Assembly (NCBI RefSeq): GCF_022478115.1
Contig: NZ_JAKGSC010000002.1
Location: forward strand, 1-64,000
Reading direction: 5' to 3'
Length of the DNA: 64,000 bases
DNA from: Tenacibaculum aquimarinum
GTDB lineage: Bacteria > Bacteroidota > Bacteroidia > Flavobacteriales > Flavobacteriaceae
The position numbers and the translations under genes were made by a program. Numbering within the stretch: position 1 is the stretch's first letter; each line of letters begins with the position of its first letter. Below are positions 37,629 to 46,099 of the stretch, piece by piece. Below the pieces are notes generated by a model. The model had not been told where the DNA came from, made no database searches, and saw only the letters and a list, made by a program, of their open reading frames with translations.

Positions 37629-38690
37629 TTAAGGTCTAAAATAGCTGAAATCTACTTTTACAGAAAAGATATTAGAATATAAGGAGTTACCAACACTTCC
37701 TATATTTGTAAGTGCATAATCAATTTGAATTCCTTTGTATAAAAAACCAACTCCAAGGTTTGGTTGTACAGAAGTAGATTTTTCTCCAAATTCTTCAACT
37801 TTTTGAAAATTACCAACTCCAGCACGTAAAAAAACTATATTATCATAGTCTAATTGAAAACCTACAGCAGGATCAATACTTACAATTTCTGAAGAAATAA
37901 TATCGTTTGTTTTAGCAAATCGCATATTTAAATCTACTTCTGTAAGTAAATTAAGATAACGTCCAACTCTAAATTTTTTTGCTACACCAAACTGTGCTTT
38001 AGGTTTTGTAATTTCTGTAGTTTCTGGCAATTCTTGATTTTCATCTGGAATTGCATTTTTAATTTTTTCAAATTCTTCTTCATCAATAGCCCAAGAATTA
38101 AAGGTTGTTGTAATATCTCGAAGCATTAATCCAAATTTCCAATCATTTCTTTCAAACTGTAATCCTGCATCAAAACCAAATCCCCAAGAGGATGCAAAAT
38201 CACCAATAATTCTACGTACAATTTTGGCGTTTACACCAAAATGTAAATCTTTATGGATTAAATTTCTAGCATAGGAAACCGTAAAAGCATAATCTGCAGC
38301 AGAGAATAGGCTAATTCTATTGTAATCAATATTTCCCTGACTGTCAATTAATTGAGTAGTGTTCAAAATGTCATCTACACCAAAACGAATTATAGAAATA
38401 CCAATAGCACTTCTATCATCAATAGGCTTTGCATACGCAGCAAAGTTATAATTTGCAATTCCAGCAAAATAAGAAGCATGCATTAAAGAACCTTGTGCAC
38501 CTTCTAAATTAACTAAACCTGCAGGATTCCAATATGTAGCGTTTACATCGTTACTAGAAGCAACTACAGCTTTGCTCATTCCAAGAGCGCTTGCATCGAC
38601 ACCAATATTTAAAAATTCGTTGGAATAATTTCTAAACTGAGCGTTCGCAATAAAGGGTAAGAATAATAAAAAAAGTAGTCTTGTTTTCAA
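37629..38690 (-). CDS. PorV/PorQ family outer-membrane beta-barrel protein
   Basis: 353 residues: signal peptide (LLFLLFLPFIANAQ) then FLNIGVDASALGMSKAVVASS and ATYWNPAGLVNLEG, which are hallmark strands of the FadL-like PorV/PorQ family (UPF0164). Family members act late in T9SS secretion, attaching or shuttling cargo at the outer surface. The core PorV and PorQ are usually encoded elsewhere and this copy looks like a paralogue, so the exact role is open. It fits with the T9SS adhesins in the window. Confidence 0.82.
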   Translation of the reverse strand: MKTRLLFLLFLPFIANAQFRNYSNEFLNIGVDASALGMSKAVVASSNDVNATYWNPAGLVNLEGAQGSLMHASYFAGIANYNFAAYAKPIDDRSAIGISIIRFGVDDILNTTQLIDSQGNIDYNRISLFSAADYAFTVSYARNLIHKDLHFGVNAKIVRRIIGDFASSWGFGFDAGLQFERNDWKFGLMLRDITTTFNSWAIDEEEFEKIKNAIPDENQELPETTEITKPKAQFGVAKKFRVGRYLNLLTEVDLNMRFAKTNDIISSEIVSIDPAVGFQLDYDNIVFLRAGVGNFQKVEEFGEKSTSVQPNLGVGFLYKGIQIDYALTNIGSVGNSLYSNIFSVKVDFSYFRP

Positions 38691-38762
38691 ATTTAAAATG
38701 AGTTATTTACAAATATCTGAATTCCTATTAAAATAACTACTCTTTTATGAATTTATTGCAAG

Positions 38763-39737
38763 TTAAGTTGTCAATTTATCTTTTACAAAAGATACAATTT
38801 TATTTTCTAACCAATAATTTTCTTGCGCTTTAAATGAATTTATAAACCCAACATGTCCGCCATATTTTGGTTGCATAAAATGAAATAAAGTTGAGTTTTC
38901 TGCTTCTTCAAAAGGATAGCATTCTTTTGATAAAAAACTATCATCTTTTGCATTAATTAATAAAGAAGGAACATTAATTTTAGGAATATAAGGTTTGCAA
39001 CTTGCTTTTTCCCAATAATCTTCAGAGTTTTTAAACCCAAAAACAGGCACTGTAAATTGTTTTTCTATATGTCTAAACTTAGTAGCTTTGTACAAAAGTT
39101 TTTTGTCTAATGTATAATCAGGAAATTTTTCAGCTTTTTCTAAAAGTTTAATTTTCATAGTTCTCATAAACTCTTGCATGTAAAGTTTATTCTTTAACTT
39201 ATTCATTTCAACTTGTGAAGTTGTAATATCAATAGGAACAGAAACAGCAACTCCACCTTTTATTTCCTTCGGAAGCGTTTTAGCAAATTCTCCTAGATAT
39301 TTAAGCGTCATATTTCCACCAAGACTAAAACCAACAACTACAATTTGTTTGTAATTATAGTTTTCAACGAGGTAATCTACTGTAAATTTTACATCGTCTG
39401 TTTTTCCTGAATGATAGGTTTGTAACAATAAGTTGTCTTCTCCGCTGCAACCACGTAAGTTTAAGCAAACAGTGTCAAAACCATTATTGTTGAGTAAGTT
39501 AGCGGTAGAAACCATGTAATGAGATTCAGAGCTTCCTTCTAAACCATGTATTAATAAAACTATTGACTCAGAATTTGTAAAAGAAAAATCTAAATCTAAA
39601 AAATCATTGTCCCAAGTGGTAATTCTTTTTCGGTTATAGTTATTGGATTCTTTCATAAATAACGGACGATACATTGTATTAAAATGAGCGTTACGAAAAG
39701 GAAGTGTAGGAGTGAAGTTAGTTTTTAGTATTGGCAT
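38763..39737 (-). CDS. YheT family alpha/beta hydrolase
   Basis: 324 residues with LLIHGLEGSSESHYMVS (oxyanion region), nucleophile elbow VVGFSLGGNMTLKYLGE (Ser near 140), acid-bearing LLINAKDDSFLSKE and a final GGHVGF His. These match the YheT/ABHD1-3 esterase group, whose natural substrates are probably lipids or small esters. It is a single gene, divergent from pssA (84 bases apart). Confidence 0.88.
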   Translation of the reverse strand: MPILKTNFTPTLPFRNAHFNTMYRPLFMKESNNYNRKRITTWDNDFLDLDFSFTNSESIVLLIHGLEGSSESHYMVSTANLLNNNGFDTVCLNLRGCSGEDNLLLQTYHSGKTDDVKFTVDYLVENYNYKQIVVVGFSLGGNMTLKYLGEFAKTLPKEIKGGVAVSVPIDITTSQVEMNKLKNKLYMQEFMRTMKIKLLEKAEKFPDYTLDKKLLYKATKFRHIEKQFTVPVFGFKNSEDYWEKASCKPYIPKINVPSLLINAKDDSFLSKECYPFEEAENSTLFHFMQPKYGGHVGFINSFKAQENYWLENKIVSFVKDKLTT

Positions 39738-39821
39738 TTTCTCAACAATTATTTTAACAAATATGATAAAATTTTAAAAAATGACAATCCCTTTTTATAT
39801 TTTCGTGCAAAACTAACAAAG

Positions 39822-40550
39822 ATGAATATTAAAAGACACATTCCAAATTTACTAACCTTAGGAAATCTTTTCTGTGGAACAGTTGCTGCAATTTTTGCTG
39901 TAAAAGGAGATTTTGAAGGAGCAGCATTGTTAGTTGCAATTGGTATTGGTTTTGACTTTTTTGATGGTTTTGCCGCACGTTTATTAAATGTTTCGGGTGA
40001 ATTAGGAAAGCAATTAGATTCTTTGGCAGATATGGTTACAAGTGGTGTTGTGCCAGGAATTATAATGTTGCAAATGCTTGTTAACGCTTTTGATAAAGAT
40101 GCAATAGGTTACTTTGGTTTAGATTCTGAGGGTTTAACAGGAAGTTATTTTCCGTATTTAGGTTTGTTGTTAACTTTAGCAGCTTGTTATCGTTTAGCGA
40201 AATTTAATTTAGATGAAAATCAGACTGAAAGTTTTATAGGTTTACCAACACCAGCAATGAGTTTGTTTGTAATTTCTTTACCTTTAATTGCCGAATATTC
40301 TACACAAAATTTCTTTGTAGAATTAGTTCAGAATAAATGGTTTTTAATAGTTGTAACCTTACTTTTAAGTTATATAATGAATGCCAAATTACCATTATTC
40401 TCTTTAAAGTTTAAAGATTTTTCATTCAAAAAGAATATAATAAAGTACTTGTTTTTAATTGCTTCAGTAGTGTTAATTGTATTGTTTCATTATGTAGCAA
40501 TTCCTCTAATAATAGTACTGTATGTATTATTATCACTTATAAAAAAATAG
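39822..40550 (+). CDS. pssA: CDP-diacylglycerol-serine O-phosphatidyltransferase
   Basis: 242 residues with the CDP-alcohol phosphotransferase signature DGFAARLLNVSGELGKQLDS, i.e. DG-x2-AR-x8-G-x3-D-x3-D, at about 48-70. There are about seven hydrophobic segments. It makes phosphatidylserine, the precursor of phosphatidylethanolamine, in the inner membrane. Upstream TATTTTCG (39798-39805) resembles a -7 box with one change. Confidence 0.92.
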   Translation: MNIKRHIPNLLTLGNLFCGTVAAIFAVKGDFEGAALLVAIGIGFDFFDGFAARLLNVSGELGKQLDSLADMVTSGVVPGIIMLQMLVNAFDKDAIGYFGLDSEGLTGSYFPYLGLLLTLAACYRLAKFNLDENQTESFIGLPTPAMSLFVISLPLIAEYSTQNFFVELVQNKWFLIVVTLLLSYIMNAKLPLFSLKFKDFSFKKNIIKYLFLIASVVLIVLFHYVAIPLIIVLYVLLSLIKK

Positions 40551-40572
40551 AGAGTAGTTAATTTTAATTGGC

Positions 40573-41307
40573 TTAAAACTTCTTTTTCTTTAACTCAAAG
40601 TCTTTACCAAGATATACTTTACGTACCGTTTCATCTGCTGCCAATTCTTCAGGAGTTCCTTCTTTTAAAATACCTCCTTGGTACATTAGGTAAGAACGAT
40701 CTGTAATAGCTAAAGTTGCCTGAACATCGTGATCGGTAATTAAAATACCAATATTTTTATTTTTTAACTGCGCAACAATTCCTTGAATATCTTCTACAGC
40801 AATAGGATCTACACCAGCAAAAGGTTCATCTAATAAAATAAAGTTAGGATCAGAAGCTAAACAACGTGCAATTTCTGTTCTACGGCGTTCTCCACCAGAC
40901 AATAAATCTCCACGGTTTTTACGAACATGTGCTAAACTAAACTCTTCAATAAGTTCTTCCAAACGTTCTTTTTGTTGCTTTTTTGTTCTATCTGTAAATT
41001 CTAAAACCGACATAATATTGTCTTCAACAGATAGTTTTCTAAAAACAGAAGCTTCTTGTGCTAAATATCCAATTCCTTTTTGGGCGCGTTTGTACATGGC
41101 GTCTTCCGTAATAACTTCATCATCTAAGTAGATAGTTCCGTCATTAGGTTTTACCATACCAACAATCATATAAAATGAAGTTGTTTTTCCAGCTCCATTT
41201 GGTCCTAAAAGTCCAATAATTTCACCTTGTTTAACTTCAAGAGAAATACCTTTTACAACCTTCCGGCTACCATATATTTTTTGAATATTGTCTGCTTTTA
41301 AAATCAT
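40573..41307 (-). CDS. lptB: LPS export ABC transporter ATP-binding protein
   Basis: 244 residues. Walker A GPNGAGKTTSFYMI, signature LLSGGERRRTEIARCL, Walker B FILLDEPFAGVDPIAVED and H-loop LITDHD are all intact, with the LptB-type EASVFRKLSVEDNI segment. It powers the Lpt bridge that moves lipopolysaccharide to the outer membrane. Its partners LptF/G/A/C are not in the window. Convergent with pssA, 22 bases apart. Confidence 0.93.
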   Translation of the reverse strand: MILKADNIQKIYGSRKVVKGISLEVKQGEIIGLLGPNGAGKTTSFYMIVGMVKPNDGTIYLDDEVITEDAMYKRAQKGIGYLAQEASVFRKLSVEDNIMSVLEFTDRTKKQQKERLEELIEEFSLAHVRKNRGDLLSGGERRRTEIARCLASDPNFILLDEPFAGVDPIAVEDIQGIVAQLKNKNIGILITDHDVQATLAITDRSYLMYQGGILKEGTPEELAADETVRKVYLGKDFELKKKKF

Positions 41308-41344
41308 TTTATTATTGAAAGATTAAATATTAAAAGATTGAATT

Positions 41345-41352
41345 CAAAAATA
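41345..41352 (-). promoter_or_regulatory. Possible lptB -7 box
   Basis: On the minus strand this reads TATTTTTG, 37 bases before the lptB start, fitting TAnnTTTG. No clear TTG partner. Confidence 0.35.
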
Positions 41353-41411
41353 AGAATTAGATAATCTTAACTTCTTAATTTTATTGTAATTTTTTTAGTT
41401 TTGAATACCAC

Positions 41412-41762
41412 TTACTGTTTTTCTTCTTCCAAAAGCTCCCAATATTCTAGCGCTTTTCTTAAATGCGGAATTACAATTGTACCTCCAACTAAATTAGCAA
41501 TAGACATTGTTTCCATCATTTCTTCTTTAGAAACGCCATTTTCCATAGCCGATTCTAGGTGATATTGAATACAATCATCACATCTTAAAACTGCTGATGC
41601 TACTAAACCTAATAACTCTTTTGTCTTTACAGGAAGGTGTCCTTCTTTAAAAGCATTAGTGTCTAAATTGAAAATTCTTTTTATTACTTTATTATCTGTA
41701 GCTAAAATTTTCTCGTTCATTTTAGAACGATATTCATTAAACTCTTGGATTTTTTTCGACAT
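41412..41762 (-). CDS. AhpD-like carboxymuconolactone decarboxylase family protein
   Basis: 116 residues starting at ATG 41762 (MSKKIQEFNEYRS); an upstream in-frame ATG at 41813 would run far into tatC and is unlikely. Motif CDDCIQYHLESAMENG carries the CxxC and following His of AhpD-type peroxidase/disulfide proteins. This family deals with peroxides or reduces lipoyl partners; the real substrate is unknown. The start overlaps the tatC end by 26 bases, suggesting one transcript. Confidence 0.85.
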   Translation of the reverse strand: MSKKIQEFNEYRSKMNEKILATDNKVIKRIFNLDTNAFKEGHLPVKTKELLGLVASAVLRCDDCIQYHLESAMENGVSKEEMMETMSIANLVGGTIVIPHLRKALEYWELLEEEKQ

Positions 41763-42561
41763 TTTTTTGTTGTTTTTTGATAACAAATTTTGAAACGTAA
41801 ATACTAATTTCATATAAAATCATAATTGGAACTGCCACAATTATTTGGCTTGCTACGTCTGGAGGTGTAATAATTGCTGATAAAACTAAAACTACAACTA
41901 AAGCGTGTTTTCTATAAGTTCTTAGGAATTCTGGAGTAACTAAACCAATTTTTGATAAAAAATAGATTACTACAGGTAGCTCAAAAAATACTGCAACACC
42001 TAAAAGAGTATTGGTAATTAAGCTCACATAACCATCTAGTTTAAAGTTGTTTACAACTAAGTCAGAAATTTGATAATTGTAAAAGAAATAAACCGACATT
42101 GGTAAAATTACATAGTAACTAAAAAGTACTCCAAGAAAGAATAGAAATGATGAAACAAAAATAAAACCTTTCGATTTTTTTCTTTCACTACTATGTAAGC
42201 CGGGTGCAATAAATTTCCAAAATTCCCATAAAATATAAGGGAATGAAAAGATAAAGCCAAGAATTAAAGACGTCCAAACGGCAGTCATTAATTGCTGTGT
42301 AGGATTTAAACTTTGTAGTGTTTGACTAAAAGATAAGTCGCAAAAACTACTATCAATTCCAATAGCACTAAAAACTTTACATAAAAATTGATACGTTGGA
42401 AAATCTGGCCTCAAATGGGCAAATAAAACTGTATCAAAAATATAAGTTTGAAATGTGAAAACGAGTATGCCTACAATAAATATTGCGACAAAACTTCTTA
42501 CCAAATGCCATCTTAATTCTTCAAGATGATCTAAAAAAGACATTTCTTTTTCTACAGCCAT
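41737..42561 (-). CDS. tatC: Sec-independent (twin-arginine) translocase subunit TatC
   Basis: 274 residues, six membrane helices. MSFLDHLEELRWHLVRSF is the conserved N-terminal motif, with SFPYILWEFWKFIAPGLHSSERK (cut here at the first 18) and RTYRKHALVVVLVLSAIITPPD. An insert with two Cys at about 62-85 (FLCKVFSAIGIDSSFCDLSF) is larger than in E. coli TatC and is usual in Bacteroidota. It forms the receptor for folded twin-arginine substrates. TatA is not encoded nearby. One base follows kdsD. Confidence 0.93.
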   Translation of the reverse strand: MAVEKEMSFLDHLEELRWHLVRSFVAIFIVGILVFTFQTYIFDTVLFAHLRPDFPTYQFLCKVFSAIGIDSSFCDLSFSQTLQSLNPTQQLMTAVWTSLILGFIFSFPYILWEFWKFIAPGLHSSERKKSKGFIFVSSFLFFLGVLFSYYVILPMSVYFFYNYQISDLVVNNFKLDGYVSLITNTLLGVAVFFELPVVIYFLSKIGLVTPEFLRTYRKHALVVVLVLSAIITPPDVASQIIVAVPIMILYEISIYVSKFVIKKQQKNVEKNPRV

Positions 42562-42562
42562 T

Positions 42563-43534
42563 TTAAAATATTCCTTCTTTTAATAAATCATGTAAATGAA
42601 CAACACCAACATACTTTTTGTTATCGTCAGTAACTAAAATTTGTGTTATACTGTTGTTTTCTAGGGTTTCCAAAGCGTCAACAGCCATTGCTGTTTGGTT
42701 AATTGTCTTTGGATTTTTACTCATTATATCATTAGCTGTTAAACTATCAATTTTGGTAGTTTTATTAAGCATTCGTCTTATATCTCCATCAGTTATAATT
42801 CCTTCAATTTTTCCTTCGGAAGTAGTAACAGCTGTCACACCCAATCGTTTTTCAGAAATCTCTACAATTACTTTTGCAACCACATCATTTGAAACAACTT
42901 GAGGTTTTTCGTTTTTATCAATTAAATCAGAAACACGTAAATATAATCGTTTCCCTAATGCGCCTCCTGGATGATATTTGGCAAAATCTTTACTCGTAAA
43001 GCCACGTAAATCTAATAGGCAAACTGCAATTGCATCTCCCATTACTAATTGAGCAGTTGTACTTGTTGTTGGCGCTAAATTATTAGGGCAAGCTTCTTTT
43101 TCTACAAAAGAATTTAAAGTATAATCTGCATTTTTCCCTAGAAAAGAATCTTTATTACCAGTTATGGCAATTACTTTATTATTAGAATTCTTAATTAATG
43201 GAACTAAAACCTTAATTTCAGGTGTATTTCCACTTTTAGAAATACAAATTACAGCATCTCCTTTTTGAATAATACCCAAATCTCCATGAATTGCATCGGC
43301 AGCATGCATAAAAATTGCAGGAGTTCCGGTAGAGTTTAAAGTAGCTACAATCTTAGTAGCAATATTAGCACTTTTACCAATACCAGTAACAATAACGCGT
43401 CCATTGGTATTGTAAATATATTTTACAGCTTCTTCAAAATCACTATCTAATAAAGTAGTTAAATTTGCTATCGAAGTGCTTTCTAAGAGAATTGTTTCTT
43501 TGGCAGTAGCCAATATTGAACTGAAATCTTTCAA
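42563..43534 (-). CDS. kdsD: Arabinose-5-phosphate isomerase (KpsF/GutQ/KdsD family)
   Basis: 323 residues: SIS domain (about 20-190) with RVIVTGIGKSANIATKIVATL, HAADAIHGDLG and CISKSGNTPEIK, then two CBS domains (from about 205; MSKNPKTI, VDALETLENN). It converts ribulose-5-phosphate to arabinose-5-phosphate, the first step to Kdo of the LPS core. First gene of a probable kdsD-tatC-ahpD-like operon and divergent from recQ. Confidence 0.92.
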   Translation of the reverse strand: MKDFSSILATAKETILLESTSIANLTTLLDSDFEEAVKYIYNTNGRVIVTGIGKSANIATKIVATLNSTGTPAIFMHAADAIHGDLGIIQKGDAVICISKSGNTPEIKVLVPLIKNSNNKVIAITGNKDSFLGKNADYTLNSFVEKEACPNNLAPTTSTTAQLVMGDAIAVCLLDLRGFTSKDFAKYHPGGALGKRLYLRVSDLIDKNEKPQVVSNDVVAKVIVEISEKRLGVTAVTTSEGKIEGIITDGDIRRMLNKTTKIDSLTANDIMSKNPKTINQTAMAVDALETLENNSITQILVTDDNKKYVGVVHLHDLLKEGIF

Positions 43535-43678
43535 AATTTTGAATGGTTTTGTGTCTAAAAATCAGACTGTAAAAATACGTATTATTTATTTTTAAATATA
43601 AGATTAAATTAGATGTTTTAATATCTATTTTTTTTTTGTAAATTACTTCACATTTTTTACTCAAACTAATTCTTAAAA

Positions 43679-45874
43679 ATGAATAGTGATTCTTTGGACA
43701 TATATGGTCCGTTAAAAAAGTTTTTTGGTTTTAGCCAATTTAAAGGTTTACAAGAACAAGTAATTACAAGTATTTTAAAAAACGAAAATACATTTGTAAT
43801 TATGCCAACTGGTGGAGGGAAATCTCTGTGTTATCAATTACCTGCATTAATGAAAGAAGGTACGGCAATTGTAGTTTCTCCTTTAATTGCCTTAATGAAA
43901 AATCAAGTAGATGCCATTCGTGGTATTTCTGAACATCATGGTATTGCGCATGTTTTAAATTCATCCTTAAATAAATCAGAAGTAAATCAAGTTAAAGAAG
44001 ATATAGCATCGGGCATTACAAAATTATTGTATGTAGCTCCGGAGTCCTTAATTAAAGAAGAATATGCTTCATTTTTAAGAACGCAAAAAATATCTTTTGT
44101 AGCCATTGATGAAGCTCATTGTATTTCTGAATGGGGTCACGACTTTAGACCAGAATATAGAAATTTACGTCATATAATTAAGCAGATAGACAATGTACCA
44201 ATTATTGGGTTAACTGCAACTGCTACCGAAAAAGTTCAAGAAGACATTCTTAAAACTTTAGGTATGAGTGATGCTAATACTTTTAAAGCATCTTTTAATA
44301 GACCTAATTTATTCTATGAAGTACGTCCAAAAACGAACGAAATAGAAAAAGATATAATCCGTTTTGTAAAGCAACATCCAGGAAAATCTGGAATTGTTTA
44401 CTGTTTAAGTAGAAAGAAAGTTGAGGAAATTGCTCAAGTTTTACAAGTAAACGGAATTAATGCAGTGCCATATCATGCTGGTTTTGATGCAAAAACGCGT
44501 GCAAAACATCAAGATATGTTCTTAATGGAAGATTGCGATGTAGTTGTAGCTACTATTGCATTTGGTATGGGAATTGACAAACCAGATGTTCGTTATGTTA
44601 TACATCATGATATTCCTAAAAGTTTAGAAAGTTATTATCAAGAAACGGGTAGAGCAGGACGTGATGACGGTGAAGGGATTTGTTTGACTTTTTATGCCTA
44701 TAAAGACATAGAAAAATTAGAGAAATTTATGGCTAACAAGCCTGTGGCTGAACAAGAAATTGGTCATGCTTTATTGCAGGAAGTAGTTGGTTATGCAGAA
44801 ACGTCTATGAATAGGCGTAAATATTTATTGCATTATTTCGGTGAAGAGTTCGATGAAATTAACGGTCTTGGTGCCGATATGGATGATAATACTAGAAATC
44901 CGAAGAAAAAGAGTGAAGCTAAAGATGATGTTGTAACAATTTTAGATGTTGTTGCTAAAACCAATCAGCAATACAAAGCTAAAGAAATTGTAAATACCAT
45001 TATTGGTAAAGAAAATGCGTTACTAAAATCTCATAAAACAACTGCGCAACCATTTTTTGGAGTAGGTAAGGAGAGAACTGCATTGTATTGGATGGCGTTA
45101 ATTCGTCAAATATTAGTTGTAAACCTAATTAGAAAAGAAATAGAACAATACGGAGTTATAAAATTAACAGATGAAGGAAAAGATTTTGCTAAAAATCCAA
45201 CTTCATTTATGATGACTGAAGACCATTCTTATAATGTAAAAGATGATGGAAGCATAATTACAAATCCAAAAGCAACTGGAGGAACTGACGAAAAATTAGT
45301 TAAGTTTTTAAAAGATTTACGAAAGCAAGTTGCAAAAAAACATAATGTGCCACCATTTGCTGTTTTTCAAGACCCTTCTTTAGCAGATATGGCGTTAAAA
45401 TACCCAATCAATTTAGAGGAGCTTTCTAAGGTTCATGGAGTTGGTGAAGGAAAAGCACGTAAGTTTGGTAAAGATTTTGTAAAATTAATTACAACTTATG
45501 TTGAAGATAATGATATTACAAGACCAGACGATTTAATTGTAAAAAGTACAGGTGTAAATTCTGGACTAAAATTGTATATCATTCAAAATACAGATAGAAA
45601 ATTACCACTTGAAGATATTGCTAAAGCAAAAGGATTAAAACTAGAAGAGCTTATTAAGGAAATGGAAGCTATTATTTTTTCTGGTACAAAGTTAAATATC
45701 TCGTATGCTGTTGATGATTTATTAGACGAAGATCAACAAGAAGAAATTTACGATTATTTTATGGAAGCAGAAACAGATAAAATTCAAGATGCTTTAGATG
45801 AATTTGATGGTGATTATGATTTAGATGAATTACGTTTAATGCGAATTAAGTTTACTAATGAAGTTGCTAATTAA
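43679..45874 (+). CDS. recQ: RecQ family ATP-dependent DNA helicase
   Basis: 731 residues. Helicase motifs: FKGLQEQVI (motif 0), MPTGGGKSLCYQLPA (I), AIDEAHCISEWGHDF (II), GLTATATEKVQ (III), YYQETGRAGRDG-like YYQETGRAGRDDGEG (VI). Then a winged-helix RQC domain (about 380-510) and an HRDC domain (about 525-610, VAKKHNVPPFAVFQDPSL). The extra C-terminal 120 residues (from GVNSGLKLYIIQNTDRKLP) match the long RecQ form of Bacteroidota. The zinc-ligand cysteines of the E. coli RQC are not seen in the expected place (MNRRKYLLHYFGEEF). Acts in recombination repair. Confidence 0.92.
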   Translation: MNSDSLDIYGPLKKFFGFSQFKGLQEQVITSILKNENTFVIMPTGGGKSLCYQLPALMKEGTAIVVSPLIALMKNQVDAIRGISEHHGIAHVLNSSLNKSEVNQVKEDIASGITKLLYVAPESLIKEEYASFLRTQKISFVAIDEAHCISEWGHDFRPEYRNLRHIIKQIDNVPIIGLTATATEKVQEDILKTLGMSDANTFKASFNRPNLFYEVRPKTNEIEKDIIRFVKQHPGKSGIVYCLSRKKVEEIAQVLQVNGINAVPYHAGFDAKTRAKHQDMFLMEDCDVVVATIAFGMGIDKPDVRYVIHHDIPKSLESYYQETGRAGRDDGEGICLTFYAYKDIEKLEKFMANKPVAEQEIGHALLQEVVGYAETSMNRRKYLLHYFGEEFDEINGLGADMDDNTRNPKKKSEAKDDVVTILDVVAKTNQQYKAKEIVNTIIGKENALLKSHKTTAQPFFGVGKERTALYWMALIRQILVVNLIRKEIEQYGVIKLTDEGKDFAKNPTSFMMTEDHSYNVKDDGSIITNPKATGGTDEKLVKFLKDLRKQVAKKHNVPPFAVFQDPSLADMALKYPINLEELSKVHGVGEGKARKFGKDFVKLITTYVEDNDITRPDDLIVKSTGVNSGLKLYIIQNTDRKLPLEDIAKAKGLKLEELIKEMEAIIFSGTKLNISYAVDDLLDEDQQEEIYDYFMEAETDKIQDALDEFDGDYDLDELRLMRIKFTNEVAN

Positions 45875-45880
45875 TGTTTT

Positions 45881-46030
45881 ATGAAAAAAAAACTTATTTA
45901 TTTACCATTAATTGTAGTTTTTATAGTTCAGATTTTTGATAAAGAACAAGATTATTTTTGGATACAAATCCTAATGCTTTTTTTAACAGTTGTTATAGGT
46001 ATTTACCTCAAAAGCAAGAAAATATTATAA
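45881..46030 (+). CDS. Small two-helix membrane protein (49 residues)
   Basis: A complete ORF of 49 codons plus stop, 6 bases after recQ: MKKKLIYLPLIVVFIVQIF, a short polar loop (DKEQDYFW), then IQILMLFLTVVIGIYLKSK. The basic ends and two hydrophobic stretches make a hairpin membrane protein plausible. It ends before the bidirectional terminator and so is inside the recQ transcript. It is small and could be chance, but spacing, codon use and helix pattern favour a real gene. No function can be given. Confidence 0.62.
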   Translation: MKKKLIYLPLIVVFIVQIFDKEQDYFWIQILMLFLTVVIGIYLKSKKIL

Positions 46031-46053
46031 TAAATTTAGAATTTTATTTAAAT

Positions 46054-46085
46054 AAAAAAACCGAGCAAATAGCTCGGTTTTTTTT
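46054..46085. terminator. Bidirectional terminator between recQ operon and DEAD-box gene
   Basis: A-run, CCGAGC (46061-46066), loop aaata, GCTCGG (46072-46077), T-run of eight. Both strands give a GC stem followed by Ts. Confidence 0.93.
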
Positions 46086-46099
46086 ATGTGATAAATATT

